Shown one piece after another: positions 27,043 through 35,458 of a stretch of DNA of 64,000 bases. Under the pieces are notes generated by a model that ran no database searches, was not told where the DNA came from, and was given only the letters and a program-made list of their open reading frames with translations. The translations under genes were made by a program, and so were the position numbers. Where the stretch lies: contig JAJPIG010000004.1 of assembly GCA_021324855.1 (NCBI GenBank), forward strand, positions 94,603-158,602, given 5' to 3'. Each line of letters begins with the position of its first letter. The stretch's first letter is position 1. The DNA is from Pseudomonadota bacterium. GTDB lineage: Bacteria; Desulfobacterota; Binatia; Binatales; Binataceae.

Positions 27043-27122
27043 ATTGTCTGATAGGATGCAGTCGAGCCGCGCGGATATCGCACCATGGTGATTCGAGGTT
27101 TGCCCGACAACGGAGGGCCGAG

Positions 27123-28142
27123 ATGAGTTTGCTGAATGTGCCGATCATCGACATCGCGCCGTTTCTCTCCGGTGATCGCGAGGCCAGGCTGCGCGTGGCC
27201 GCCGCGGTGAATCGCGCCTGCGAGGAGATTGGATTTCTGGTCGTCACCGGCCATGGCGTCGATCCGAAGCTCTGCAATCGCGTATTCGAGGAATCGACGG
27301 CCTTCTTCGAGGCGCCGATGGAAGAAAAGCTTCAAGTCAAGCAATGGGCGGACGATTTGCCGCGCGGCTATAGCGCGCCGGCCGCGGAGAGCGTCGCCTA
27401 CAGCCGGCTCAATCGCACTCCGGGCGATCTCAAGGAGTCGTTCACGATCGGGTGGCTCGACATTCCCGCCGATGAATACTTCCATCGGCCCGAGGCGTAC
27501 AACTTTTTCCAGGACAATAGATGGCCCGCGGGGCGGCCGGCCTTGCGCGCGGCTTACAGCGAATACTTCACCGTGATGGAGCGGCTCGCAGCGGACGTGC
27601 TCAGGATTTTCGCCCTCGCGCTCGGTATCCGTGAAGACTTTTTCGCTGACAAGATCGACAAGCACATCGGCGTGCTACGCGTGCTCAATTATCCGAATCA
27701 GCCCGAGGAGCCGCTGCCGGGTCAGCTTCGCGCCGGCGAGCATTCCGACTACGGCACGTTGACGATTCTGCGCCACGAGGACGAGCATCGGCCCGGCGGC
27801 TTGCAGGTTCAGAATCGCGCAGGCGGATGGGTCGACGTCCCGGCGGTGCCGAACTCGCTGGTGATCAATCTCGGCGACATGATGCAACGCTGGACCAACG
27901 ATCGCTGGGTCTCCACGATGCATCGCGTGGTCAATCCGCCGCGCGATCGCGCGCACGACAGCCGCCGAATGTCGCTGGTCTTTTTCCACGAAACCAATTA
28001 CGACACGGTGGTCGAATGCCTGCCGAATTGCAGCGGTCCCGGTAATCCGCCGAAGTATCCGCCGGTTACCTGCGGCGAGTACCTGCGATTGAAATTCACG
28101 CGGCAGGTGACGTTCGATCGCGAGACGGCCGGCGCCGCGTAA
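27123..28142 (+). CDS. Isopenicillin-N-synthase-like 2OG/Fe(II) oxygenase
   Basis: 339 residues from the ATG at 27123, with GGAGG upstream. The DIOX_N domain begins at VPIIDIAPFLSGD. The double-stranded beta-helix core carries the iron facial triad His207-x-Asp209 (HSDYGTL) and His267 (STMHRVV), plus the R282-x-S284 2-oxoglutarate clamp. It resembles bacterial isopenicillin-N-synthase-like oxygenases (gibberellin or flavonoid oxygenase style) that hydroxylate or desaturate small molecules. Its position after the VAO-type gene suggests a common pathway acting on a phenolic side chain. Substrate unknown. Confidence 0.9.
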   Translation: MSLLNVPIIDIAPFLSGDREARLRVAAAVNRACEEIGFLVVTGHGVDPKLCNRVFEESTAFFEAPMEEKLQVKQWADDLPRGYSAPAAESVAYSRLNRTPGDLKESFTIGWLDIPADEYFHRPEAYNFFQDNRWPAGRPALRAAYSEYFTVMERLAADVLRIFALALGIREDFFADKIDKHIGVLRVLNYPNQPEEPLPGQLRAGEHSDYGTLTILRHEDEHRPGGLQVQNRAGGWVDVPAVPNSLVINLGDMMQRWTNDRWVSTMHRVVNPPRDRAHDSRRMSLVFFHETNYDTVVECLPNCSGPGNPPKYPPVTCGEYLRLKFTRQVTFDRETAGAA

Positions 28143-28193
28143 GCGGCCCCGATCGCGGTCAACTGTCAGCGCGAAACAGATCCGGGCAGTCGC

Positions 28194-28379
28194 TTACGCC
28201 CGCTCTTCCAGTGTAGTGATTGACACGTGGCCCGCGTTCGCGGCCTGCGAGTGCGCGGCGCTGTAGATGTAGGCCGGTGGCGCGAAGAATCGGATCAGAA
28301 GAAATGACACGATCCCGGCAACGACGGCCGCAACGACGATCAGTGTGGCGATGGTGCGGACCGGAACTCCCTCGTTCAT
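28194..28379 (-). CDS. Small single-pass membrane protein
   Basis: 61 residues from the ATG at 28379, chosen because AAAGGAGA lies just upstream. A single hydrophobic helix (TIATLIVVAAVVAGIVSFLL, residues 8-27) follows a short N-terminus, and a 34-residue tail with Tyr, Ala, His and Gln follows. I do not recognise the family. It lies 129 bases downstream of the larger membrane protein gene on the same strand and converges on the oxygenase gene at 27123-28142. The strong ribosome-binding site supports a real small gene. Confidence 0.6.
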   Translation of the reverse strand: MNEGVPVRTIATLIVVAAVVAGIVSFLLIRFFAPPAYIYSAAHSQAANAGHVSITTLEERA

Positions 28380-28508
28380 CGGCTCTCCTTTCAGCTCCAA
28401 ACCTCGGTCCGGCAACCGCCGAACGCAATCAGTAGCTGATTATTATCACGCGCGGCTACGCCGGCGTAAAGCGCGTACTCAGTCTTCGATCGAAATCGTC
28501 GACCTTCC

Positions 28509-29924
28509 TCATCGCTTCGAGAAGACGACCGCATCCCGATCTTGGAAGATTTTTTTCCATCCGGGAATATCGCCGAGCGTGTCGACGCTTGGGTCGGCCG
28601 CCGGCCATACGACGACATCGATGCCGTACTTCCGCACCGTCTGCGGCCAATTGCCGCGCTTGTTCAACAGCTCCGACATGTCGATGGTGAGGTTCTGCGG
28701 ATAAACGTCGTAGCGATCGTCCATGAAAACACGTTGTTGCGGGCCGTAGTTCAACACGATGTAGCCGCCCCACTTATCGGTGCTCAGCAGGCGCGATCCG
28801 AGCAGACCGCGGGCGGCGATTGAGCGCATAGCAGCGACCGGATAGCCGGCGAAATCGAGACCCGGCCGGCGAAAGACCGGGTCGGTCCAAGCGATCGCGA
28901 GGACGGCCGCCAGCACCGCCATCGCCCAGTTGAACGCGCGCCGATTCGCCGCGGCCTCGGCCGGAGCCGCCCATGCACGTGCGACAATCGGAAACATCGC
29001 GATTGGCGCGATCGCGATATTGCGCTCCGCCCACAGACCGAGAGCGAGGAAGGGAATGGCGACGACGAAGCCGCGAATCCCGATCTCGCGCGGCCGGGTC
29101 AGAATTGCTGCGCTGAAGACCGCAATCCAGACCAGGTACGCGATTCCTTGCACGCTGGCGATGCTCGCGTGACGCCATTCAACGACGCCGCTCAACGCCT
29201 GGTAGCGCGCCGCCAGATGAAACGGCGCTGCGAGCAGACGATATCCGTACGGGTTGATGAAACAGACGGCCAACGCAATCGCGCCGGCGATCAGGAGGTC
29301 GCGTTCGCGCCCGCGCGACAGCGGCGCGCCCTCGAGCCGTCGCCCGATCAGGTGAAGCGCGAGGTAGGCAAACCCGAGCACGAAGCTGCCGTGCGTATTC
29401 GCCCACAGCCAGAACAGCGGCGGCATCAGAAGCATCGGACGACGTCCGGCCGCGGAATCGGGAAGCTCGACGATGTAGACCAGTACGAGAAGCGCCAGGA
29501 TTCCGAGCATCAGCGGACGCGGCGACCAGAGCGTATAGGTCGCCGCGAGCGAGACCACCGAGATCATCGTTGCGCGGAACGTATCATGAGTGATGCGGCG
29601 CGCGAGGCGATACCAGAGTGCGCCGATAGTTGCTCCGATAGCGGCGTTGAACAGGATCAGGCCGACCGGTCCGACCGCGCGATCGAACGCGCCGTATGCG
29701 AAGTCCGCGAGCCACGACTCCGGCACCCATGGCGTTCCGGCCGCGGTAAACGAAAAGATATCGATGCGCGGCAGGCCGTGCGCGAGCATCCACTGACCCG
29801 TGCGCAGATGGCAGAAGGTCGAGTTGTCGGAAATCGGGTTGAGGTTGGCGTGCCATCCGGCGAGCGCAAGAAAAATAGTGACGATCGCGTCGAGCGACGG
29901 CGGCGCGATGCCCCGGCTTCTCAA
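28509..29924 (-). CDS. Polytopic membrane protein, GT-C-like, unknown function
   Basis: 471 residues with about ten transmembrane helices and a soluble C-terminal part of about 90 residues. Features after the first helix (SDNSTFCHLRTGQWMLAHG, then FSFTAAGTPWVPESWLADF) and the C-terminal WGGYIVLNYGPQQRVFMDDR segment match a widespread bacterial family of uncharacterised membrane proteins with a GT-C glycosyltransferase outline. An acidic-loop motif like that of GT39 is not obvious. It follows the EthD gene after 27 bases and may be the tail of the long minus-strand transcript, though a housekeeping envelope role is equally possible. Confidence 0.7.
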   Translation of the reverse strand: MRSRGIAPPSLDAIVTIFLALAGWHANLNPISDNSTFCHLRTGQWMLAHGLPRIDIFSFTAAGTPWVPESWLADFAYGAFDRAVGPVGLILFNAAIGATIGALWYRLARRITHDTFRATMISVVSLAATYTLWSPRPLMLGILALLVLVYIVELPDSAAGRRPMLLMPPLFWLWANTHGSFVLGFAYLALHLIGRRLEGAPLSRGRERDLLIAGAIALAVCFINPYGYRLLAAPFHLAARYQALSGVVEWRHASIASVQGIAYLVWIAVFSAAILTRPREIGIRGFVVAIPFLALGLWAERNIAIAPIAMFPIVARAWAAPAEAAANRRAFNWAMAVLAAVLAIAWTDPVFRRPGLDFAGYPVAAMRSIAARGLLGSRLLSTDKWGGYIVLNYGPQQRVFMDDRYDVYPQNLTIDMSELLNKRGNWPQTVRKYGIDVVVWPAADPSVDTLGDIPGWKKIFQDRDAVVFSKR

Positions 29925-29951
29925 GTGCGACCCTCCGCGGCCGCCGATAAC

Positions 29952-30314
29952 CTAGCGCGCGCGGCCGGTGGTCGGATCGCAGTCGATTACTTCGCTGATC
30001 ATCACGTCCGGATCGGACTGCGTATAATTCGGCCAGTCCGCCCTGAGCTCGCGCGCCGCTTCTTCGATTCCAAAAAGGTTGATGAACGCGTCGGCGTCCT
30101 CGCGCGTGTTGAAGTAGAGCGAGTTCGCCAGATGGTACGGCGCGGTCATCCCGGGCGGCGCATATGGATTCGGATAGGCTTCGACACGCACCGGGCTGAC
30201 CCCGCAATGCTTCTTCAGCAGCCGCAAGCCCATCGGCAGATGAACCTCCGACCAGTGCTTGAGATTGAACGTCGAGCCCGGCTTGTTCGGATACATCACT
30301 TCGATGCGATACAT
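29952..30314 (-). CDS. EthD-family dimeric alpha-beta barrel protein
   Basis: 120 residues, EthD/ferredoxin-like fold: an N-terminal MYRIEVMYPNKPGSTFN strand, a HWSEVHLPMGLRLLKKH helix with the conserved His, and an AYHLANS-type central strand (seen as PYHLANSLYF). EthD proteins support degradation of ethers or act as small monooxygenases or isomerases on aromatic polyketide-like substrates. It lies 18 bases after the PhyH oxygenase gene and belongs to the minus-strand run. Its presence with oxygenases suggests it handles a reactive ring or ether intermediate. Confidence 0.85.
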   Translation of the reverse strand: MYRIEVMYPNKPGSTFNLKHWSEVHLPMGLRLLKKHCGVSPVRVEAYPNPYAPPGMTAPYHLANSLYFNTREDADAFINLFGIEEAARELRADWPNYTQSDPDVMISEVIDCDPTTGRAR

Positions 30315-30332
30315 GGCTATCCTTCTTCGCGC

Positions 30333-31292
30333 TTATCCGGGCCAGACCACAGGATGGCGCTCAGGCTCGCGGTCGAGCGGATCGCCGTCCCTGAGATGGC
30401 TCGGCCGCTGGCCCGGCGGCGCGTACTTGCGAAAGAAGTAACGCACATCGTCGCCGGCATAGCGAAACGTTACTGCCCGCCGCGTTTCGGTCTGCGAGGA
30501 ATTGCCGGCGGCGCCGTGCAGCGTACGCAGGTGATGCACGACGACATCGCCGGGCGCGGGCGCAAAAGTTACAATGTCGAAATCCGCTTCATGACCTTCG
30601 ATCGCGGGGATCGGCTCGCCGGCGTCATCGGGCGCCGTCGCATCGCTGATGAAATAGTTGACCTTGAAGATTTTGCCGGAGCGATGCGAACCGCGCAGAT
30701 ACTGAATGGGTCCCAATTCCGGGGTCTCGCGGCCGACGGGTACGCGAATCGCGCAGACCTTGTCGCCCGCGATGTGGTCGTAGCCCAGATCTTGATGCCA
30801 CGCCGTCCGTTCCATCGTGCCGGGCGGCTTCACCAGCAACTGGTCATCGTAAAGATGGAGCCTGCTCGATCGGGTAAGTTGCGCAGCAATCTCGGGGAGC
30901 GGCGAATCGATCGCGAGTTCGCGAATCGCCGGATGAAGCTGCCATGCGCTGGTGATCGAAAGGAAATGACCGCGGCTCGACCGGCGGCCGACGCGCGAAT
31001 CGGTCGCAAGCCGGCCGGCCAACTGTCGCGGCGATCCCCACTCAGGACCGGTCGAGGCGGTCGCGTGTGCAGGCGCGTATGATTCGGCTGCGAGCGCCAG
31101 GCCGGTAAGATCGAGCACCTGGTCGGTCTGCTTCTCGCCGTGGCTGGCAACCAGTTCTTCGATCGCGACGCCGAGCCGGCGCGCCCATTCGTCGTCGATT
31201 ATGCCCCGAAGCCATACGACGCCATCGCGATCGTAGAGCCGCAGCTCTTCGTCGGTGATGGGGCGGACGAGCTTTCGATTTTCCTGAGGCAT
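30333..31292 (-). CDS. Phytanoyl-CoA dioxygenase (PhyH) family oxygenase
   Basis: 319 residues from the ATG at 31292, which starts one base after the stop of the upstream flavoprotein gene; an in-frame start at 31331 would overlap that gene. The iron ligands are seen as H-x-D in TAWHQDLGYDH and a distal His in VVHHLRTLHGAAGN, followed by an Arg-rich RRAVTFRYAGDD strand for 2-oxoglutarate. PhyH enzymes hydroxylate small molecules including alkyl chains and halogenated or phosphonate compounds. The tight spacing suggests translational coupling with the PCMH-like flavoprotein, so both may act on the same alkyl-aromatic. Confidence 0.88.
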   Translation of the reverse strand: MPQENRKLVRPITDEELRLYDRDGVVWLRGIIDDEWARRLGVAIEELVASHGEKQTDQVLDLTGLALAAESYAPAHATASTGPEWGSPRQLAGRLATDSRVGRRSSRGHFLSITSAWQLHPAIRELAIDSPLPEIAAQLTRSSRLHLYDDQLLVKPPGTMERTAWHQDLGYDHIAGDKVCAIRVPVGRETPELGPIQYLRGSHRSGKIFKVNYFISDATAPDDAGEPIPAIEGHEADFDIVTFAPAPGDVVVHHLRTLHGAAGNSSQTETRRAVTFRYAGDDVRYFFRKYAPPGQRPSHLRDGDPLDREPERHPVVWPG

Positions 31293-31293
31293 T

Positions 31294-32835
31294 TCAGACC
31301 CCGCGGTGTCCAAGGGGCAGGGGCGACGCAATTACGCCGTGCGGGTCGAGCTCGGCCTTCAGCTTTCGATGCACTTGCCAGAGCGTGCCGCCGTGCGCGC
31401 TGTAGGTCGCGGCGGCCGCCTCGGCCAGCTCGGGCGGCGCGCCGACCGTGCCGTATCCGGCGGCGGCCATCTCTGTGATGATCGCATTCGCGCAATCATT
31501 TGCGCGCTTGCGGTCATCGTTGGATTTGGGGTCGAACGCGACGGCGCCTGAGAACAGCGCGCTCCGCCACGTCGCGATAAAAGCCGATGGGTAGTCGAAG
31601 CCGTGCGCTTGCGCCACGCGCTGCACGATCTGCACGGCGCGCATGGCATCGTCGCCGGTGAGCGGCGCGGCCTGTGCGAGTTCCGCGCGTCCGCCGCCCA
31701 TCCAATTTCCTGCTCCCGACGGGCTCGTCGCCGGGACACCGCACATCAATTGCGCGCGATACTCGAAGATCGCGTCGCCCTTGCGATCGTCGGCTGAGTA
31801 GACCCGCGCGCCTTGGATGCCTCCGAACGCGCCTGAAATTACTTTCCACGCGGCGTCGATTCCAACCGGCATTCCATACAGCGCGCCGTAGAGATTCCAC
31901 ACACCGCGGTTCAAATCGCCGGCGAGCTTCTGCACGGCCGCGGCCGGCATCGGTCCGCGACCTGAAAAATATTTTGCCCGCGGTGCGGCCAGCGATGCGT
32001 CGCACAGCACGTGCGCAACGACGGCTGTGCTCGGAATCGCCATCGTGATCTTGAGCGGCTTCAGCGTTTCGATCAGCCGCTGCAGATCGTCTTCGCGCGG
32101 CACCGCGACCATGAATGGCTTGCAGGCCGGCGGCGCCGGCATCAGCCACACCCCGACCTTCGTCACAATTCCGAACGCGGACTGCGTGAAGCTGCCGTCC
32201 GTATACGGCCCGTAGCCGTATTTGAACAGTTGCCATGACGAGCTGCGCGGCATCGCGCCCATCCCGGTGCGCACCACGCTGCCGTCGGGCATTACGGCCT
32301 CTAGGCCGCACTGCATGATCACGTGATCGTTGTACGGCGTGTAACCGAACGACCGATTAATGAAATCGTCGGCCAGCGAACCCGCGGCGAGCGATGCGCA
32401 GTCGAGCCAGAGCGGCGGCTTGCCGCTGCGCAGCCGATCGTGAAGTTGCGCGTATGTCACACCCGGCTCAACCAGCGCGTAGGCAAACTCCTCGTTGACT
32501 TCGAGCACGCGCGCCATCCGCTTCGGATCGATGATCACGGTGACAGCCGCGCGATCGGCGGGAGCGAAAAAGCGCCCCGACCCGACGAGCGGCCACAACG
32601 CGAAACGATGCTCACGGGCGATCGCGAGCAGATGCCGCACCTGCTCGACGCTCGACGGCATCACGGCTGCCGCCGGCCGCGCGGCATCGGGTCCGGCTAG
32701 CGATCCGGGATCGAGGTAGCCCGCGAGCGCCGCGGAGCCGACGACCACCGCATCGGCGCCCAACGCGGCGCGCATCCGGTCGAGCGCCGCTGGGGAAAGC
32801 CCGGGTCGAGTCGTTGCCGCGTTCGCTAGTGCCAC
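31294..32835 (-). CDS. VAO/PCMH-family flavoprotein, divergent paralog
   Basis: 513 residues with the same outline as the gene at 33201-34778: FALWPLVGSGRF, a GYTPYNDHVIMQCGLEAVMPDG block, then FKYGYGPYTDGSFTQSAFG. The C-terminus is altered: the GEYR segment of the paralog reads GYGTVGAPPELAE, and the family ending (I-x-x-P-G-K-x-G-I-W) is replaced by VIASPLPLGHRGV. It starts 12 bases after the cytochrome c gene, so a single cytochrome lies between two flavoproteins. It may be an active enzyme with another substrate, or a partner subunit that has lost turnover. Family assignment is firm. Confidence 0.83.
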   Translation of the reverse strand: MALANAATTRPGLSPAALDRMRAALGADAVVVGSAALAGYLDPGSLAGPDAARPAAAVMPSSVEQVRHLLAIAREHRFALWPLVGSGRFFAPADRAAVTVIIDPKRMARVLEVNEEFAYALVEPGVTYAQLHDRLRSGKPPLWLDCASLAAGSLADDFINRSFGYTPYNDHVIMQCGLEAVMPDGSVVRTGMGAMPRSSSWQLFKYGYGPYTDGSFTQSAFGIVTKVGVWLMPAPPACKPFMVAVPREDDLQRLIETLKPLKITMAIPSTAVVAHVLCDASLAAPRAKYFSGRGPMPAAAVQKLAGDLNRGVWNLYGALYGMPVGIDAAWKVISGAFGGIQGARVYSADDRKGDAIFEYRAQLMCGVPATSPSGAGNWMGGGRAELAQAAPLTGDDAMRAVQIVQRVAQAHGFDYPSAFIATWRSALFSGAVAFDPKSNDDRKRANDCANAIITEMAAAGYGTVGAPPELAEAAAATYSAHGGTLWQVHRKLKAELDPHGVIASPLPLGHRGV

Positions 32836-32847
32836 GATTTCATCTCC

Positions 32848-33204
32848 TCAAGGCTTAGCATCGGAGGCTGCGCCGGGATGCGTGATGTAATCGGCGAGCG
32901 CATCGAGGTCTGCGTTCGAAATCTCACTCGCGCGAAACGGCGGCATCTCGATGTACCCGTTGCGCACCACCTGCTTGATGTAGGCCGGCGTCAGATCGGA
33001 ACGGCCGACGATTTCCGCCTTGTCCTTTCCTTTTTTTAGCGCGAGAAGCTGCCACGCCGGATGGCCGAGGCCTTCGCCGTGACAGAAGACGCATCGGGTG
33101 TCGAACACCTGCTGTCCGCGCGCCGCATCGCCGGCTTGCGCGGCTGACACGCCGACGGCAAGCGGCAGGATCGAAAGCATTACGATCGCGACCCGGCGCA
33201 TCAT
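32848..33204 (-). CDS. Periplasmic class I cytochrome c, likely PCMH electron acceptor
   Basis: 118 residues with a signal peptide (about 24 residues, ending SAAQA), one heme c motif C38-V-F-C-H42 and a probable axial Met87 in YIEMPPF. The size and layout match the cytochrome subunit of p-cresol methylhydroxylase (PchC-like), which takes electrons from the flavoprotein. The ATG overlaps the stop of the upstream flavoprotein by four bases, so the two are translationally coupled. The frame stays open far upstream, but that part is a shadow of the flavoprotein gene. The mature protein should be periplasmic, which requires a periplasmic flavoprotein or another link. Confidence 0.88.
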   Translation of the reverse strand: MMRRVAIVMLSILPLAVGVSAAQAGDAARGQQVFDTRCVFCHGEGLGHPAWQLLALKKGKDKAEIVGRSDLTPAYIKQVVRNGYIEMPPFRASEISNADLDALADYITHPGAASDAKP

Positions 33205-34778
33205 GAATTTGTCTCCGGCGATTCGCCGAGCGGCCAGATTCCGTTCTTGCCCGGCGACAGGATGCCAGCGGGATCGAGCGCGTGCTTGATGCGCCGCTGC
33301 ATCCGGAGCAGCGCGCCGTCGTTGGCATTGTAGGTGCCCGCAATCTGATCCATGAAATGCAGGTTGGTGCGGTACTCGCCATAGCCTTCCGCAGCCGCAT
33401 CGTTGATCAACTGCGCGAAGCAGTCGTGCGCACGGCGGCTTTCGTCGGCGTCGTAGCGATTGAACATCAACATCAGGATGTGATGCTGCTCGCGCCATCC
33501 GATCACGAACTCGCCGATGTAGTCGAAGCCGTATTTTTCGCAGGCTTTGCGAATCATGTGGAACTGCTTCATCGCGTCGGCGCCGCTCGCCGGCGAGATC
33601 GGCGAGAAATTGATGTGCCCGCCGCCGCCGACCCAGTTCATCAGGCTGAACTCGGTCAGGTTCGGCTCCCCGCGCATCAGGCGCACGCGATAATTGAAGC
33701 TCGGATCGTCCTTGCGATCCGCTTCGCGATAGATCTTCGCGCCCTTGATCGATCGGAAGGTCGATTCGACTATCTGCCAGTTGGCCTCGACCACTTCGGG
33801 CAATCCGTACAGCGCGGCGTAGAAGTTCCACATCCCGAGGTTGAATTTCTCCGCGATCTGCCGAAGCGTGCGCTGCGGCAGCGGACCGCTTCCGGTCTTC
33901 CATTCGTGCTTGGTGGTGTAGACGCTCGCCTCCCATAGCAGATGGACGGTGATCGCGGCGTTCGGGATGATCATGTTGATCTTGAGCGGGCGCAGCTTTT
34001 CGGTGACCTCGTAAAGATCGTCTTCGTTCTGAAGCTGCACCATGAACGGGCGAAAGGCGGGCGGCTCGGGCATCAGCCACAGTCCGATCTTGGTCACCAC
34101 GCCGAAGTTCGATTGCGTGAAGAGGCCGTCGATGTACGGGCCGTAGCCGTACTTGTAGACCGGCCACGAGGCGGCGCCGTTCGGCAGCGCGCCCATCCCG
34201 GTGCGCATCAGCGAACCGTCGGACAACACCACCTCCATCCCGCATTGCATCAGCAGATGATCGCCGTAGGCGGTGTAGCCGACGCCATGATCGAGCGTGT
34301 TGCCCATCACGCCGCCCATCCCGTTGGCGGCGCAATCGATCCAGTACGGCAGCTTGTGCCGCTTCATGTAGTTGTAGAAATCGACGTAGGCGACGCCCGG
34401 CTCGACGATCGCATAACCAAGGTCGGTGTTGACCTCGATCACGCGGTTCATTCGGCGCAGGTCGAGCACCACCTGGCCGGCAGTGCGAGGGGCCGGACCG
34501 CCGTAGGCGAAATTCTTGCCGGTCGAGATCGACCAGATCGGAATCCGGTACTGACGTGCGATCCTGACGATCTCCTGAACTTCCTCGACGCTGCCCGGGC
34601 AGACCGCGGCGGAGGCCGCGGTCGAGCTCTCGGGCGCCGCCGAGTAGGTATCCATGTAGCCCGCGATCAGCGGGTTCTCATCGAGGATTACCCACGGATC
34701 GCCGACCACCTTGCGCATCGCGCCGGTCGCGGCTGCGAAGCGTTCTTTCGAGACACCCTTGGGAAGGATGGAGTTCAT
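33201..34778 (-). CDS. p-Cresol methylhydroxylase-type flavoprotein (VAO family)
   Basis: 525 residues with the full VAO/PCMH architecture: an FAD-binding PP-loop (IPIWSISTGKNFAYGGPAPR), MGNTLDHGVGYTAYGDHLLM, GMEVVLSDGSLMRTGMG, YGPYIDGLFTQSNFG, and the C-terminal GYGEYRTNLHFMDQIAGTYN with the ending ILSPGKNGIWP. Together with the overlapping cytochrome c gene this is the standard flavocytochrome pair that hydroxylates the methyl or alkyl group of a para-alkylphenol using water. Neither protein's partner role is proven by sequence. No signal peptide is visible on this subunit, as in known PCMH flavoproteins, which are exported with or without one. Confidence 0.88.
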   Translation of the reverse strand: MNSILPKGVSKERFAAATGAMRKVVGDPWVILDENPLIAGYMDTYSAAPESSTAASAAVCPGSVEEVQEIVRIARQYRIPIWSISTGKNFAYGGPAPRTAGQVVLDLRRMNRVIEVNTDLGYAIVEPGVAYVDFYNYMKRHKLPYWIDCAANGMGGVMGNTLDHGVGYTAYGDHLLMQCGMEVVLSDGSLMRTGMGALPNGAASWPVYKYGYGPYIDGLFTQSNFGVVTKIGLWLMPEPPAFRPFMVQLQNEDDLYEVTEKLRPLKINMIIPNAAITVHLLWEASVYTTKHEWKTGSGPLPQRTLRQIAEKFNLGMWNFYAALYGLPEVVEANWQIVESTFRSIKGAKIYREADRKDDPSFNYRVRLMRGEPNLTEFSLMNWVGGGGHINFSPISPASGADAMKQFHMIRKACEKYGFDYIGEFVIGWREQHHILMLMFNRYDADESRRAHDCFAQLINDAAAEGYGEYRTNLHFMDQIAGTYNANDGALLRMQRRIKHALDPAGILSPGKNGIWPLGESPETNS

Positions 34779-34817
34779 GCGCTTGTTCTCCGATCGTGCG
34801 CGGCAACGTCCGGCATC

Positions 34818-35420
34818 CTAGGCGGCTGCAGTTCCCATCGGCGCGACGGCCCAAGTCACGAAGCGCGCCTGCCGCGGTGGGCGGCCTGAGGTCTCGACCG
34901 TGAAGTTGATCGAAGCAGGCCGCGGTCCGACGCTCGCCAGTTCGGCGACATGGCGGCCGAGGACCCTGCCGAAAGCGCCGCGGGCGGAAGTGAATTCCCG
35001 CTGCATCGCCGCGATCACATCCGGGTTGCCGTACAGAACGTGATGAATGTCGCCGTTCGCCCGATGGTCGTGCCAGCCGCGATAGACGACCGCCATCCCG
35101 CGGTCGCGCGCGAGCGCCTCGACGAGGATCGCGATGTCGCTGCGGGTCATGCCAAACAGCGGACGCGGGTTCGCAGCCCATGCCTCTGAAAGTCGGCGAA
35201 TCATGATCGTGCTGTCGAGGTCGATGGCGCGCGCGTGGCGCGCGTTCGCCTGTGCTGCATTAATCAATTCGGATGCGGCCGCGATGCCGGTCTCGGCGAT
35301 AACATCGGGAGCCTCCGTAGTTGCGCCCGTGACTCCAGTCAGCAACCGGAGCGGAATCCGGATTGGCGCCGCGAGGAGCAGCCCGGCGCCGGTCTTCAGC
35401 AGTTCACGCCTGTGAACCAT
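34818..35420 (-). CDS. Tat-signal protein of unknown function
   Basis: 200 residues from the ATG at 35420, which has GGAGG seven bases upstream. The N-terminus MVHRRELLKTGAGLLLAAP is a twin-arginine signal, so the protein is exported folded. The mature part has an ARAIDLDSTIMIRRLSEAW helix and a C-terminal ASINFTVETSG strand region; I do not recognise the family. It lies between the UbiD gene (38 bases) and the PCMH flavoprotein gene (39 bases) on the same strand, so it is probably part of the catabolic system, perhaps a periplasmic sensor-like or accessory protein. Confidence 0.65.
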   Translation of the reverse strand: MVHRRELLKTGAGLLLAAPIRIPLRLLTGVTGATTEAPDVIAETGIAAASELINAAQANARHARAIDLDSTIMIRRLSEAWAANPRPLFGMTRSDIAILVEALARDRGMAVVYRGWHDHRANGDIHHVLYGNPDVIAAMQREFTSARGAFGRVLGRHVAELASVGPRPASINFTVETSGRPPRQARFVTWAVAPMGTAAA

Positions 35421-35458
35421 CTTTAATCCTCCGGCGCGCCGTAGTTTGCACGCCGATC

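Noticed and set aside
29148..31082. Long plus-strand open frame opposite the membrane, EthD and PhyH genes
   Set aside because: Spans three genes on the other strand that have clear family motifs; low-complexity Arg/Asp content.
33205..34335. N-terminal extension of the cytochrome c frame
   Set aside because: Overlaps the flavoprotein gene out of frame; the signal peptide and ATG at 33204 mark the real start.
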